A DNA stretch of 64,000 nucleotides from Flavobacteriaceae bacterium LYZ1037 (GTDB taxonomy: Bacteria > Bacteroidota > Bacteroidia > Flavobacteriales > Flavobacteriaceae): NCBI GenBank assembly GCA_003144015.1, contig QFWS01000001.1, forward strand, positions 434,001-498,000, given 5' to 3'. Of the stretch, positions 1-8,003 are shown one piece after another. How positions within the stretch are numbered: position 1 is the stretch's first letter; each line of letters opens with the position of its first letter. A model generated the notes under the pieces. It was not told the origin of the DNA, made no database searches, and saw nothing but the letters and a program-made list of their open reading frames with translations. Both the position numbers and the translations under genes were made by a program.

Positions 1-1
1 T

Positions 2-322
2 TTTAAGCAGGTGGTTGTTGATGTTAAAGAAGGCGATACCCAATTAACTTTAAAAGAATTGGCACCTGTAAGATTGGTGAAAAATAAATTCTTTAACGAC
101 ATTCAGGAATTGTATAAAACTGCTCCAACACCAGAACAACTAAAAGACTTGTTAGGTCGTGCACGTGCAAAACGAGGGATGTTTGAAGGCGATTTAGACG
201 ATGGCGAACTGGAAATAGGACAAATAGCAGGCTTAATACACGACATCAAACCAGCTGCTCAAATTGTGGCAGACATGATGCTGGAATTTGAGAAAGCTAA
301 GGAGAATATTACTAAACTTTAA
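2..322 (+). CDS. Nitronate monooxygenase / NPD-type flavin oxidoreductase, C-terminal part (5' truncated by window edge)
   Basis: The reading frame is open from base 2 through the first in-frame GTG at 11, so the true start lies outside the window. About 106 C-terminal residues are visible. The segment RAKRGMFEGDLDDGELEIGQ followed by an amphipathic helix (AAQIVADMM) is typical of the end of FMN-dependent 2-nitropropane dioxygenase / FabK-like TIM-barrel proteins in Flavobacteria, where the GELEIGQ stretch closes the FMN phosphate site region. The family oxidises nitronates or acts as an enoyl-ACP reductase; which one cannot be told from this fragment. Its stop lies only 5 bp from the stop of the convergent PD40 gene. 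The family call rests on recall of the C-terminal pattern, since the catalytic core is not in view. Confidence 0.7.
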   Translation, partial: FKQVVVDVKEGDTQLTLKELAPVRLVKNKFFNDIQELYKTAPTPEQLKDLLGRARAKRGMFEGDLDDGELEIGQIAGLIHDIKPAAQIVADMMLEFEKAKENITKL

Positions 323-327
323 ATAAG

Positions 328-1266
328 TTAGTTACTTTTCAACAAATTATCAATAAAAACTTGATACAACCTACTAGAACCATTATCTGCTTTGTTTAAT
401 TCTTTATGAAGCTCTACTGTAGTTAAAGGATTGTCTTGTAGTACATTGGTGTTGTCTCGTTTACTAGTAAAATATAAGGTGTTTGTTTTGGTATCTACAA
501 AAGGGCAGTAATCCATTTTGTCTGAGTTAATAGTATCACCTAAATTTTTAGCAATTGTCCAGCCTTCTTCTGTTAAAAAACTAATATATAAATCGCCAGA
601 CCCTAAACCATCCTTTCTATTATAACTTCCAAATAACAAATAGGATTCGTCTGGAGCAATAAATGCATTGTATTCATAACCATCAGAGTTTATAGCAGAT
701 GATAGTTTTTTAGGAGTTTGGTAAGTGTCATCTTTATACTCACTAACATAAATGTCGTCTTTAGTTTTTAAATCTGTGTCATCACGTGTAAAATAGAAAT
801 TACCATTCGCTGCAATAGATGGGAAGAATTCTCCATGCTCTGTGTTTATAGGACTTCCTAAGTTTATTGGTTCAGACCAGGTATCAGAAAGAGTCTGTCG
901 TTCCACGAACCAAATATCAAAATCTTTAGCTTTTAAATCTGATCTGTCTAAAGCTCTAGAAGACACAAAATAAAGTTTTAAACCATCATGAGAATAAAAA
1001 GGTTCCAAATCAAAAAATTGCCCTGAAAAAGAGACAACCTTAGGTTTGGACCACATGTTATTAATTTTTTTTGATGAAACAATTGCAGATAGATTTCCCA
1101 TAACACTTTGCGCTGTAAACATTATTTCAGTGCCGTCTGGCGACAAAGCAAAATCTCTAACATTTGGAAAATCGTTAGTAATATCGGGTAAATATAGTTT
1201 AGGAGTTTCTTGAGAAAAACCTAAAATAATATAAAACATGAACAAAATGAAGATGTTGAATTTCAT
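328..1266 (-). CDS. Secreted PD40 (WD40-like) beta-propeller protein
   Basis: The product begins with a short basic n-region and a hydrophobic stretch (MKFNIFILFMFYIILGFSQ), a Sec signal peptide probably cut after GFSQ. The mature part repeats blades of the form 'LSPDG.EI.F', 'FYSHDGLKLYFVSSR', 'FPSIAANGNFYFTRD' and 'FIAPDESYLLFGS', which are PD40/TolB-type propeller motifs. Many flavobacterial periplasmic or surface proteins of unknown role share this fold, some linked to OmpA-like domains; none is attached here. I start at the ATG at 1264-1266, because the longer frame begins with TTG at 1284 and adds residues ahead of the signal peptide. The gene is divergent from the MATE gene and has a plausible promoter at 1334-1362. 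No enzymatic role can be assigned. Confidence 0.75.
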   Translation of the reverse strand: MKFNIFILFMFYIILGFSQETPKLYLPDITNDFPNVRDFALSPDGTEIMFTAQSVMGNLSAIVSSKKINNMWSKPKVVSFSGQFFDLEPFYSHDGLKLYFVSSRALDRSDLKAKDFDIWFVERQTLSDTWSEPINLGSPINTEHGEFFPSIAANGNFYFTRDDTDLKTKDDIYVSEYKDDTYQTPKKLSSAINSDGYEYNAFIAPDESYLLFGSYNRKDGLGSGDLYISFLTEEGWTIAKNLGDTINSDKMDYCPFVDTKTNTLYFTSKRDNTNVLQDNPLTTVELHKELNKADNGSSRLYQVFIDNLLKSN

Positions 1267-1333
1267 ATAAATATTTTGAAACAAGATACTGCAGGAATTT
1301 TATTTCACATCTTAAAACCTTGTTAATCTAACA

Positions 1334-1362
1334 TAAAAATACAACCTTAGTTAGTTTAACAA
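1334..1362 (-). promoter_or_regulatory. Candidate Bacteroidota sigma-A promoter for the PD40 gene
   Basis: Read on the minus strand, TTG (1360-1362) is followed after 18 bp by TATTTTTA (1334-1341). This resembles the TTG-N19-TAnnTTTG consensus with one mismatch at the last base. It lies about 70 bp upstream of the ATG at 1266. This is pattern matching only, in an AT-rich region where chance matches are common. Confidence 0.4.
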
Positions 1363-1386
1363 AAACCTAAATACTACTTTTGCCAA

Positions 1387-2763
1387 ATGGTATTAAGCAA
1401 CTACACCAAAGAATTTAAATATAATTGGAAGCTCTCGGCTCCAGTCATGTTAGGCATGCTTGGCCATACTTTTGTACAATTTATTGACAACATTATGGTT
1501 GGGCAATTGGGTACAGCAGAATTGGCAGCAGTCTCTTTAGGTAATAGTTTTATGTTTATTGCCATGTCTTTAGGGATTGGTTTTTCAACAGCTATCACAC
1601 CTTTAGTGGCAGAAGCAGATGCAGCTAAAAACTTTTCAAATGGCAAATCGGCATTTAAACATGGTTTATTTTTATGTTCGGTTTTAGGGATTACATTATT
1701 TATAATTTTAATGTTTGCCAAACCTCTTATGTATTTAATGAAACAACCTATTGAGGTTGTTGAATTAGCCATACCATATTTAGATTTAGTAGCAGTTTCA
1801 TTAATTCCATTAATTATTTTTCAAGCATTCAAACAGTTTAGTGATGGATTGTCTATGACAAGATATCCTATGTATGCTACTATTTTAGCAAATGTGATTA
1901 ATGTTATTCTTAATTATCTACTCATTTTTGGAAAGTTCGGATTTCCAGAACTAGGGATTGTAGGTGCTGCTTATGGAACTTTAGCATCACGTATTGTTAT
2001 GGTAATTTATATCTGGTGGTTGCTAAAAGGAAAAGAAAAATCTAAAGCCTATGTAACAAATATCAAGTTCTTCACTTTAAACAATGTAATGCTAAAAAAA
2101 TTGATGAATTTAGGGTCGCCAAGTGCCATGCAAATGTTTTTTGAAGTGGCCATATTTACGGCAGCTATTTGGTTAAGTGGATTATTGGGTAAAAATCCAC
2201 AGGCAGCAAATCAAATTGCTTTAAACCTATCGTCTATGACTTTTATGGTTGCTATGGGATTAAGTGTGACATCCATGATTCGAGTTGGAAACCAAAAAGG
2301 ATTAAAAAATTACTTTGAATTGAGAAGAATTGCTTTCTCCATCTTTTTATTAGGATTTATCTTTGCTGTTTTTTTCGGACTGATATTTTTTATATTTCAT
2401 CAACACTTACCAAAAATTTATGTCGATTTCAACGATTTAGATAATCTAGCAGACAACACAGAAGTTGTTAGCATTGCATCTAAACTATTAATTGCAGCTG
2501 CATTTTTTCAAATCAGTGATAGTATTCAAGTGGTTATGTTAGGTGCTTTAAGAGGTTTGCAAGATGTTAAAATACCAACAATCATAACCTTTATCTCTTA
2601 TTGGGTTATTGGTTTTCCTATAAGCTTTTTCCTAGGAAAAGAGGAGACCTATGGTAGTTTTGGAATTTGGCTGGGACTCTTAGCAGGCTTAACAACAGCC
2701 GCTATTTTATTGTATATTCGATTTAATTATCTAACAAAAAAGTTAATTTTGTCTAACAACTAA
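1387..2763 (+). CDS. MATE family multidrug / Na+ or H+ antiporter (NorM-like)
   Basis: This 458-residue integral membrane protein has about twelve hydrophobic segments, the usual length for MATE transporters. The N-terminal half carries 'APVMLGMLGHTFVQFIDNIMVGQLGTAELAAVSLGNS', with the family-typical D-N-I-M-V-G-x-L-G-T motif at the end of TM1 and start of TM2. The second half repeats the fold around 'ALRGLQDVKIPTIITFISYWVIGFPIS'. MATE proteins export cationic drugs or metabolites using Na+ or H+ gradients; substrate cannot be read from sequence. A TACTTTTG box at 1375-1382 sits only 5 bp before the ATG, which would imply a leaderless or very short-leader mRNA, but no good -33 TTG is present. 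The stop codon lies inside the heptamer array that leads to the next gene. Confidence 0.92.
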   Translation: MVLSNYTKEFKYNWKLSAPVMLGMLGHTFVQFIDNIMVGQLGTAELAAVSLGNSFMFIAMSLGIGFSTAITPLVAEADAAKNFSNGKSAFKHGLFLCSVLGITLFIILMFAKPLMYLMKQPIEVVELAIPYLDLVAVSLIPLIIFQAFKQFSDGLSMTRYPMYATILANVINVILNYLLIFGKFGFPELGIVGAAYGTLASRIVMVIYIWWLLKGKEKSKAYVTNIKFFTLNNVMLKKLMNLGSPSAMQMFFEVAIFTAAIWLSGLLGKNPQAANQIALNLSSMTFMVAMGLSVTSMIRVGNQKGLKNYFELRRIAFSIFLLGFIFAVFFGLIFFIFHQHLPKIYVDFNDLDNLADNTEVVSIASKLLIAAAFFQISDSIQVVMLGALRGLQDVKIPTIITFISYWVIGFPISFFLGKEETYGSFGIWLGLLAGLTTAAILLYIRFNYLTKKLILSNN

Positions 2764-2801
2764 CAACTAACAACTAACAACTAACAACTAACAACTAACA
2801 A
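2754..2801. repeat. Tandem heptamer array (TAACAAC), about 6.9 copies
   Basis: Six perfect TAACAAC units (2754-2795) are followed by TAACAA. The first unit overlaps the last codons of the MATE gene and the second contains its stop. The array ends one base before the ATG of the next gene at 2803, so it fills the whole stop-to-start gap. The same unit recurs at 47336-47426. Confidence 0.97.
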
Positions 2802-2802
2802 T

Positions 2803-3030
2803 ATGGATTTTCCTAAATTTTTACTTGGCGATAATACCGATTACCCGACAGCTATTTTTGTCATACATACAGAATTCCCTAGATTTATAATCAACCTGGA
2901 GAATGATGAGGTGGAATGGCTTGAAGATTTCGATCAACACGACCAAAAAGAACTAGAGATTGAGGCTGAAGGTTTGATCCAACAGGCAAACGATTTTTAT
3001 GATAGAGAAATTTCACGTTACGAAGATTAA
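2803..3030 (+). CDS. Small acidic conserved hypothetical protein (75 aa)
   Basis: This 75-residue protein has no signal peptide, no membrane segment and a strongly acidic second half (NLENDEVEWLEDFDQHDQKELEIEAEGLI). I recall similar short proteins next to transport or PAP2 genes in Flavobacteriaceae, but know of no assigned function. It is co-directional with the MATE gene before it and the PAP2 gene 29 bp after it, so the three probably share an mRNA. Its start codon directly abuts a heptamer repeat array, which replaces a normal leader. The coding call is supported by conserved-looking composition and tight packing. The minus-strand ORF that overlaps it at 2891-3127 crosses two genes and is rejected. 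Confidence 0.75.
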   Translation: MDFPKFLLGDNTDYPTAIFVIHTEFPRFIINLENDEVEWLEDFDQHDQKELEIEAEGLIQQANDFYDREISRYED

Positions 3031-3059
3031 AAAACGTAAGGACTATAGGCACTTTTATT

Positions 3060-3641
3060 ATGTTAGAACAATTATTACAATTAGACACAGAACTTTTTTT
3101 ATACCTTAATAATTTAGGAAGCACCACTTGGGATGCTTTTTGGATGTTTTATACCACAAAATTTTACTGGATTCCATTCTACGCTATTTTATTGTTTTTA
3201 ATATTTAAACAACATACACCAAGAATGTTTTTAATAATCTTAGTGGTTATAGTTCTCATGGTCACTTTTACAGATCAAATCACCAATTTATTTAAAGATG
3301 GGTTTGAACGTTTAAGACCTTGCCATCAAGAGGGTGTAAAAGAGTTTATGAGAATAGTTAAAAAGGGTTGTGGTGGCCAATTTGGTTATTTCTCTGGCCA
3401 TGCTTCAAATTCCATGGCTGTAGCTGTTTTTGCAGGCTTATTATTAAATCAGAAATACAAGTATCTTATTTTTATATTGCTGTTTTGGTCTGCTTTAATG
3501 GGGTACAGTAGAATATATATTGGGGTTCATTACCCATTAGATGTTTTATGTGGCTTTGCTTTTGGAGCTTTTTCTGGGTTTATATTTTATAAATTAAGTC
3601 AGTTTTTAAAACACAAATATAAACTTTATACAGTTGTTTGA
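3060..3641 (+). CDS. PAP2-superfamily membrane phosphatase
   Basis: This 193-residue protein has five or six hydrophobic segments and the three acid-phosphatase signature motifs: K-x6-RP as 'KDGFERLRP', the SGH motif as 'YFSGHASNS', and SR-x5-H-x3-D as 'YSRIYIGVHYPLDV'. The histidines in the second and third motifs are the expected nucleophile and catalytic partner. Bacterial family members dephosphorylate undecaprenyl pyrophosphate, phosphatidylglycerol phosphate or lipid A at the membrane. The convergent neighbours (GT39, LAB_N, GT2) also act on lipid-linked sugars, so a role in polyprenyl or lipid A phosphate recycling is a reasonable inference, not a proof. It is last in the MATE, 75-aa, PAP2 gene set. 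Confidence 0.9.
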   Translation: MLEQLLQLDTELFLYLNNLGSTTWDAFWMFYTTKFYWIPFYAILLFLIFKQHTPRMFLIILVVIVLMVTFTDQITNLFKDGFERLRPCHQEGVKEFMRIVKKGCGGQFGYFSGHASNSMAVAVFAGLLLNQKYKYLIFILLFWSALMGYSRIYIGVHYPLDVLCGFAFGAFSGFIFYKLSQFLKHKYKLYTVV

Positions 3642-3671
3642 TGTGGTTGTAGTGGCTATTTAGATGGGAAA

Positions 3672-5309
3672 TTATTTTCTTTCAAAAACGTAATAGACAT
3701 TTATAAGTCTGTCATTATATTGTTTAGAGTTTTCAGGAAAGCGATTTAAATTATAAGTTGTTTTTTTCTCTATATGAAACACATCTTCAAAAGCTTCCAA
3801 AGTTTTTTTATTTAAGGCGTCTTTAGTTAATAGTCCAAACTTTTTATCCTTGGGTAAGTTCTCTAAACCTTCATGAATAGAAATGAATGGAATTTTTTCT
3901 CCATAATACCATAGCATTTCAGGTGAAATATATCCTTCTCCATACAAGGTGATTCTTTGTTCTTCCACTTCTGTTTTTAATTTTGAAATGGGGTTGTAAT
4001 TGTCATTTGTATACCCTTTTGTTAGTGGTAATACTGTCAGTATAACACAGGCAAAAAAGAGGACAGTGAATCCAAATACCTTAGTTAAGTCTTTCTTTTT
4101 TAAATAATACAAAAGAAAAATGCCAATAGAAAACAACACGACTGATGCTAAGATATAAGCGAATAAATGATCAGATAAGTTATCCCCTAAGAAAAAATAT
4201 CCTAAAACCGGGAAACAAAGTCCAATACAAGCTATCAAGCCAAAGTTAAAATAAACAGGAAACGTTTCTTTTTTATCCGTCAATGTTTTAAAATGCTTAA
4301 TTAAGTAATCAATATAAAAACCAATATTGATGGCTAAAGGAATTAAAACAGGCATCAAGTATCTTGATTTTTTTTCAGGAATAATTGATAGTAAAACAAC
4401 GGCAAAAAGAGTCCAAAGCAAACTAAATTGGTAGGCTTTTAAATGACTAACTCTGGATTTTAAATAAGGATATAATAAGCTAATAAATGCTGGAATTGTC
4501 CAAAGACCGCTTTGTACAAAAAAGCTCCAGTAATAATAAAACGGTCTAATGTTATAACTGGACCAGTTTGAGGTTTCTTTTTCTGTAATGGCGTTGAAGG
4601 TTTCAGGGTCTTGAAACCTCACATACAAATACCACCAGCCACCAACAACCAAAGCTAGAATTATAATACTAACAAACGAAAAAGCTTTAGCCTTTACCTG
4701 CTTAAATTTAAACGTAAAGCCATAGGCTAGTAGAAATGGGAGCATTAATGCATACATAGAAATAGGCCCTTTACATAAAAAGGATAAGCCCAAGAAACAC
4801 CCTGCTAATAGCGAATGTTTCCAATAATTTGTTGCTTTTTCAAAAACTAAGAATAAATGGTAAATGGCCACACACATAAAGCCATGGGTGAAAATATCCC
4901 AAGGTGCTTCAATTGTAATTCCAATAATATAAAAGGATGTTAATGCTATAAAAGCATTTCTAGTGCTTAGGCTAATGTTTCCAGTTGCTATTTTAGATAT
5001 TTTAAAGACATAAATACCAATAACCATGATAAATAAAATAGCAGGAAGCCTTAAAGCAAAAGTGCTATTTAAACCAAAAGTCATTCCAGAAATAGCTGTT
5101 AACCAAGTTGGTAATGGGGGTTTTTGATAGCGTGGTTCACCATTCATGGTAGTTAATACCCAGTTGCCATCATTTACCATCTCTCGGGCTGTAATAAAGT
5201 TTCTAGCTTCCATAATAGAAACGTCTATCACATTCAAATTTGGTAAGAGCATGATAAGTGTGAAAACTACAATACTTAAAATAGGATACTTTTTAAAAAG
5301 TTTTATCAT
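3672..5309 (-). CDS. GT39/ArnT-like dolichyl- or polyprenyl-phosphate-sugar glycosyltransferase
   Basis: The product has 545 residues and many membrane segments. Its first periplasmic loop carries 'MEARNFITAREMVNDGNWV', with the acidic residue and arginine (EAR) typical of the catalytic loop of the PMT/ArnT clan, followed by 'YQKPPLPTW', also conserved in that clan. The C-terminus is a soluble periplasmic-type domain of about 100 residues. ArnT-like enzymes transfer a sugar from undecaprenyl phosphate to lipid A or another envelope acceptor. The gene overlaps the LAB_N gene upstream by 4 bp (ATGA), and the third operon member is a DPM1/ArnC-like GT2 that could make the lipid-linked donor. Sugar and acceptor are unknown. 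Confidence 0.87.
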   Translation of the reverse strand: MIKLFKKYPILSIVVFTLIMLLPNLNVIDVSIMEARNFITAREMVNDGNWVLTTMNGEPRYQKPPLPTWLTAISGMTFGLNSTFALRLPAILFIMVIGIYVFKISKIATGNISLSTRNAFIALTSFYIIGITIEAPWDIFTHGFMCVAIYHLFLVFEKATNYWKHSLLAGCFLGLSFLCKGPISMYALMLPFLLAYGFTFKFKQVKAKAFSFVSIIILALVVGGWWYLYVRFQDPETFNAITEKETSNWSSYNIRPFYYYWSFFVQSGLWTIPAFISLLYPYLKSRVSHLKAYQFSLLWTLFAVVLLSIIPEKKSRYLMPVLIPLAINIGFYIDYLIKHFKTLTDKKETFPVYFNFGLIACIGLCFPVLGYFFLGDNLSDHLFAYILASVVLFSIGIFLLYYLKKKDLTKVFGFTVLFFACVILTVLPLTKGYTNDNYNPISKLKTEVEEQRITLYGEGYISPEMLWYYGEKIPFISIHEGLENLPKDKKFGLLTKDALNKKTLEAFEDVFHIEKKTTYNLNRFPENSKQYNDRLINVYYVFERK

Positions 5310-5926
5310 TTCGATTTGTTTAATAAAACAAGGTTTCTAATGTAAATAACGGTTCCTAGAATATGTCCGACAAATAAAACAGGATCTTCTCTAAAAACAG
5401 CATAAGTTAAAATTAATATAGAACCAACCAGACTTAATACCCAGAAACCAAGGGGTAAGGCAGATTCTTTACGCCTTTCAGAATAAATCCATTGATATAC
5501 AAAACGAAGGGTGAAGACTATTTGAGATACAATCCCTAAAGTCAATAACCAAAAAGGAATGGCTTCGTTTTTAAATAACAGTTCAACATCTATCACGTTG
5601 TTATTGTAATAGAAAATGACAATTAAAATAGGAACAAAAAATAAAAAGAGTTGGACCAATTTAGGCAAGCGCTGCCATTGGTTTTGAAGCTGTAAATTTC
5701 GAATATAAATAAAATAAGTAAGGGCTTGACCAAACATAATGGCAAAATCGTTTCTTAAATACCCATAAATAAATAATAAAAAAGAGGCAATTAAACTTAA
5801 AGACCAAAATAAGGTTGGAGTCGTAACTTGTTTTTTCTTTTCAGAAGTTAACCATTGAATAATCAGTCTGGAAGAGAATAAAATCTGTGCTAGAAACCCA
5901 ATGCCATATATAATCCAGCTATCCAT
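5306..5926 (-). CDS. Membrane protein with duplicated lipid-A-disaccharide-synthase N-terminal-like (LAB_N) domain
   Basis: The 206-residue protein contains two copies of the LAB_N pattern: 'GIGFLAQILFSSRLIIQWLTSEKKK' near residues 5-30 and 'TLGIVSQIVFTLRFVYQWIYSERRKES' near residues 130-157. Each is followed by 'FW.LSL..S......Y' and 'GQ/GH......YIRNL'. The duplicated architecture suggests two three-helix bundles. LAB_N domains occur at the N-terminus of some LpxB proteins and as stand-alone membrane proteins beside ArnT-type loci; their biochemical role is not settled. Here it is translationally coupled on both sides, with 1 bp overlap with the GT2 stop and 4 bp with the GT39 start. That strongly suggests it works with them in lipid-linked sugar transfer or flipping. 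Confidence 0.85.
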   Translation of the reverse strand: MDSWIIYGIGFLAQILFSSRLIIQWLTSEKKKQVTTPTLFWSLSLIASFLLFIYGYLRNDFAIMFGQALTYFIYIRNLQLQNQWQRLPKLVQLFLFFVPILIVIFYYNNNVIDVELLFKNEAIPFWLLTLGIVSQIVFTLRFVYQWIYSERRKESALPLGFWVLSLVGSILILTYAVFREDPVLFVGHILGTVIYIRNLVLLNKSK

Positions 5927-6639
5927 TATCCTTTTTTAGCTACAGAATAATTGATGTATTTTTTCTTCATCCACAAGTAAGCAAAGCAATCCATTAATGG
6001 CCCAAGTAAACGGTTCCACAATCCAAATTTTGCCGTTCCTGCGATTCTTGGAAAATGCTGCACTGGAATCTGAATAATTTTACCCTCTTGCAATAAAATC
6101 ATGGCTGGTAAAAATCGGTGCAACCCTTTAAACATGGGAATGCGTTTAGCATAATCTGTTTTTATAACTTTTAGCGGACAACCAGTATCGTCCATACCAT
6201 CATGTGTAAAAGCTCGACGAATGCCATTGGCAATGGTAGACGACATGTTTTTTACAAAACGATCTTTTCTATTGGCTCGAACCCCAGTTACCAAATCGTA
6301 GGTCCCAATATGTTCAAGTAATAAATTAAAATCCTCAGGAGCTGTTTGTAAATCGGAATCTATATATCCAACGAGCTCTGTGTCAGTGTAATCGAACCCA
6401 GCTTTTATTGCAGCACTCAAACCCCTATTTTCTTTAAAACTTATAAAAGCAAACTCTGTCTGTCTATTGCATATAGTTTCAATGAGTTCTTGACTTTTAT
6501 CTTTAGAACCATCGTTAATAAATAAAATTTTAGTTTTTTTAGTAGCTATAGAAATATAGTCTAGTAAAGCTTGTTCTACACGAATTAAATTATCTTCTTC
6601 ATTATATACTGGAACTATAATGGTAAAATCGTAATTCAT
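5926..6639 (-). CDS. GT2 polyprenyl-phosphate sugar transferase (DPM1/ArnC-like)
   Basis: The 237-residue protein is a GT-A fold glycosyltransferase. It opens with 'FTIIVPVYNEEDNLIRVEQALL', has the nucleotide-binding 'FINDGSKDKS' and a DxD-like 'YIDSDLQTAPED' motif. The segment 'ENRGLSAAIKAGFDYT' matches the DPM1/ArnC subgroup, which loads a sugar onto dolichyl or undecaprenyl phosphate. Unlike ArnC or GtrB it has no C-terminal pair of membrane helices, so it resembles eukaryotic-type short DPM1. As first gene of a coupled operon with LAB_N and GT39 proteins, it is likely to supply their lipid-linked donor. A TACATTTG box lies 20 bp upstream. Confidence 0.88.
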   Translation of the reverse strand: MNYDFTIIVPVYNEEDNLIRVEQALLDYISIATKKTKILFINDGSKDKSQELIETICNRQTEFAFISFKENRGLSAAIKAGFDYTDTELVGYIDSDLQTAPEDFNLLLEHIGTYDLVTGVRANRKDRFVKNMSSTIANGIRRAFTHDGMDDTGCPLKVIKTDYAKRIPMFKGLHRFLPAMILLQEGKIIQIPVQHFPRIAGTAKFGLWNRLLGPLMDCFAYLWMKKKYINYSVAKKG

Positions 6640-6658
6640 AAATGGATTGTTGGTTTTA

Positions 6659-6666
6659 CAAATGTA
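6659..6666 (-). promoter_or_regulatory. Candidate -7 box of the GT2-LAB_N-GT39 operon
   Basis: On the minus strand the sequence is TACATTTG, a full match to TAnnTTTG, ending 20 bp before the operon's ATG. No clear TTG is found 19 bp farther upstream, so support is partial. Confidence 0.35.
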
Positions 6667-6782
6667 TTCTTTTTTATAGAATTCTAATCTTAGAGAAAAA
6701 AAATGTTTCTGTATCGTTAAATGATTCGTTTAAATATTGGAATATTATTACGGAATTAACAATTTGCGTAATTACAAACAAT

Positions 6783-7871
6783 TTACAACTTAAGTAAGTA
6801 ATCTGCAGCAGCAAAAGGAGTTGTTTTATTTTCTTCAATGAGCTGCAATTGTTTTTCTAGAGCCAACTTCATGTCGCTATTATTAAAAAACTGAGACTTT
6901 AAATGGTCTTCAATGGTTTGTATTAGCCAAAACTTATTTTGATCACTTCGTTTGTATTTAAAATAATGATTCTTTGTTGTTTGGTGAATATAATCTTGAA
7001 TTTGTTCCCATATGGCTTCTATCCCTTCACTTTTTAGAGCACTACATAACAGTACCTTAGGTTGCCATTCCGAAGATTTTTTTGGATGTATGTGTAAGGC
7101 TCGGTTAAACTCCACTTTCGCTAATTTAGCAGATTTAATATTGTCGCCATCTGCTTTATTAATGGCAATAAGGTCGGCCATTTCAATAATACCACGTTTA
7201 ATTCCCTGCAATTCATCACCAGCTCCTGCTAATTTTAGCAGTAAAAAGAAATCTACCATACTATGGACAGCAGTTTCACTTTGTCCAACACCAACGGTTT
7301 CAATAATAATAGTATCAAAACCAGCTGCTTCACACAAAATAATGGTTTCACGTGTTTTCCTGGCAACACCACCAAGGGAATCCCCCGAAGCCGATGGTCT
7401 AATAAAAGCATTGGAGTTTTTAACAAGGGCCTCCATACGTGTTTTATCTCCAAGAATACTTCCTTTGGTTAGAGAGCTACTCGGGTCGACGGCCAAGACG
7501 GCTACCTTTTTACCTAAATCGGTTAAATGAGAACCAAAAACTTCAATAAAAGTGCTTTTTCCAACACCTGGAACACCAGTAATTCCAATACGAATCGATT
7601 TATTAGCATGAGGTAAACAACCTGTAATTATGGTATTAGCTTTTTCGAAATGCGATGGGTTTTTACTTTCAATGGTGGTAATGGCCCGACTTAAAGCTGT
7701 CATGTCACCCTTTAAAATACCAGAGATTAAGTCTTCAGCACTAGGCTGTTTGTGGCGTTTAGATTTTAACTTATCTATAGAAGAAGTGTTGATGCTTTCA
7801 GGTGCCTGAATGCCTTTTTTTTCTTTTAATGCCGATTTTTTTTCTTTAGCCACAAAGTTGCGTTTGTTCAA
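6783..7871 (-). CDS. meaB: Methylmalonyl-CoA mutase-associated GTPase MeaB (ArgK family)
   Basis: The 362-residue protein has a P-loop 'GITGVPGVGKST' with the lysine at residue 105, followed by 'VLAVDPSSSLTKGSILGDKTRM' (switch region), 'IIIETVGVGQSE' (Walker B region) and 'AINKADGDN' (the NKxD guanine motif). This is the diagnostic order of MeaB/ArgK G3E-family GTPases. MeaB guards methylmalonyl-CoA mutase by gating adenosylcobalamin delivery and removing damaged cofactor. The N-terminal 45 residues are lysine-rich and longer than in many homologues. The mutase genes are not in the window, but a PduO-type cobalamin adenosyltransferase is found 13 kb away. It is a single gene with about 140 bp on either side. 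Confidence 0.96.
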   Translation of the reverse strand: MNKRNFVAKEKKSALKEKKGIQAPESINTSSIDKLKSKRHKQPSAEDLISGILKGDMTALSRAITTIESKNPSHFEKANTIITGCLPHANKSIRIGITGVPGVGKSTFIEVFGSHLTDLGKKVAVLAVDPSSSLTKGSILGDKTRMEALVKNSNAFIRPSASGDSLGGVARKTRETIILCEAAGFDTIIIETVGVGQSETAVHSMVDFFLLLKLAGAGDELQGIKRGIIEMADLIAINKADGDNIKSAKLAKVEFNRALHIHPKKSSEWQPKVLLCSALKSEGIEAIWEQIQDYIHQTTKNHYFKYKRSDQNKFWLIQTIEDHLKSQFFNNSDMKLALEKQLQLIEENKTTPFAAADYLLKL

Positions 7872-8003
7872 AAATTAAATGTTAGAATTTAATTCACCAA
7901 TGAAAGATAAAGATATCATTATATTTTTGGATGAAAAAACTAAATTCCAAATGGCTTGCCATAAAGAATACTTCAATTAGAGTTTTATATCAAAAACCAA
8001 ATG

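Noticed and set aside
2754-2801. Heptamer arrays as CRISPR or as coding repeats
   Set aside because: Units are contiguous without spacers, and they are outside coding frames apart from the last codons of the MATE gene.
2891-3127. Minus-strand 78-aa ORF
   Set aside because: It overlaps the 75-aa gene and the PAP2 start, both of which are better supported.
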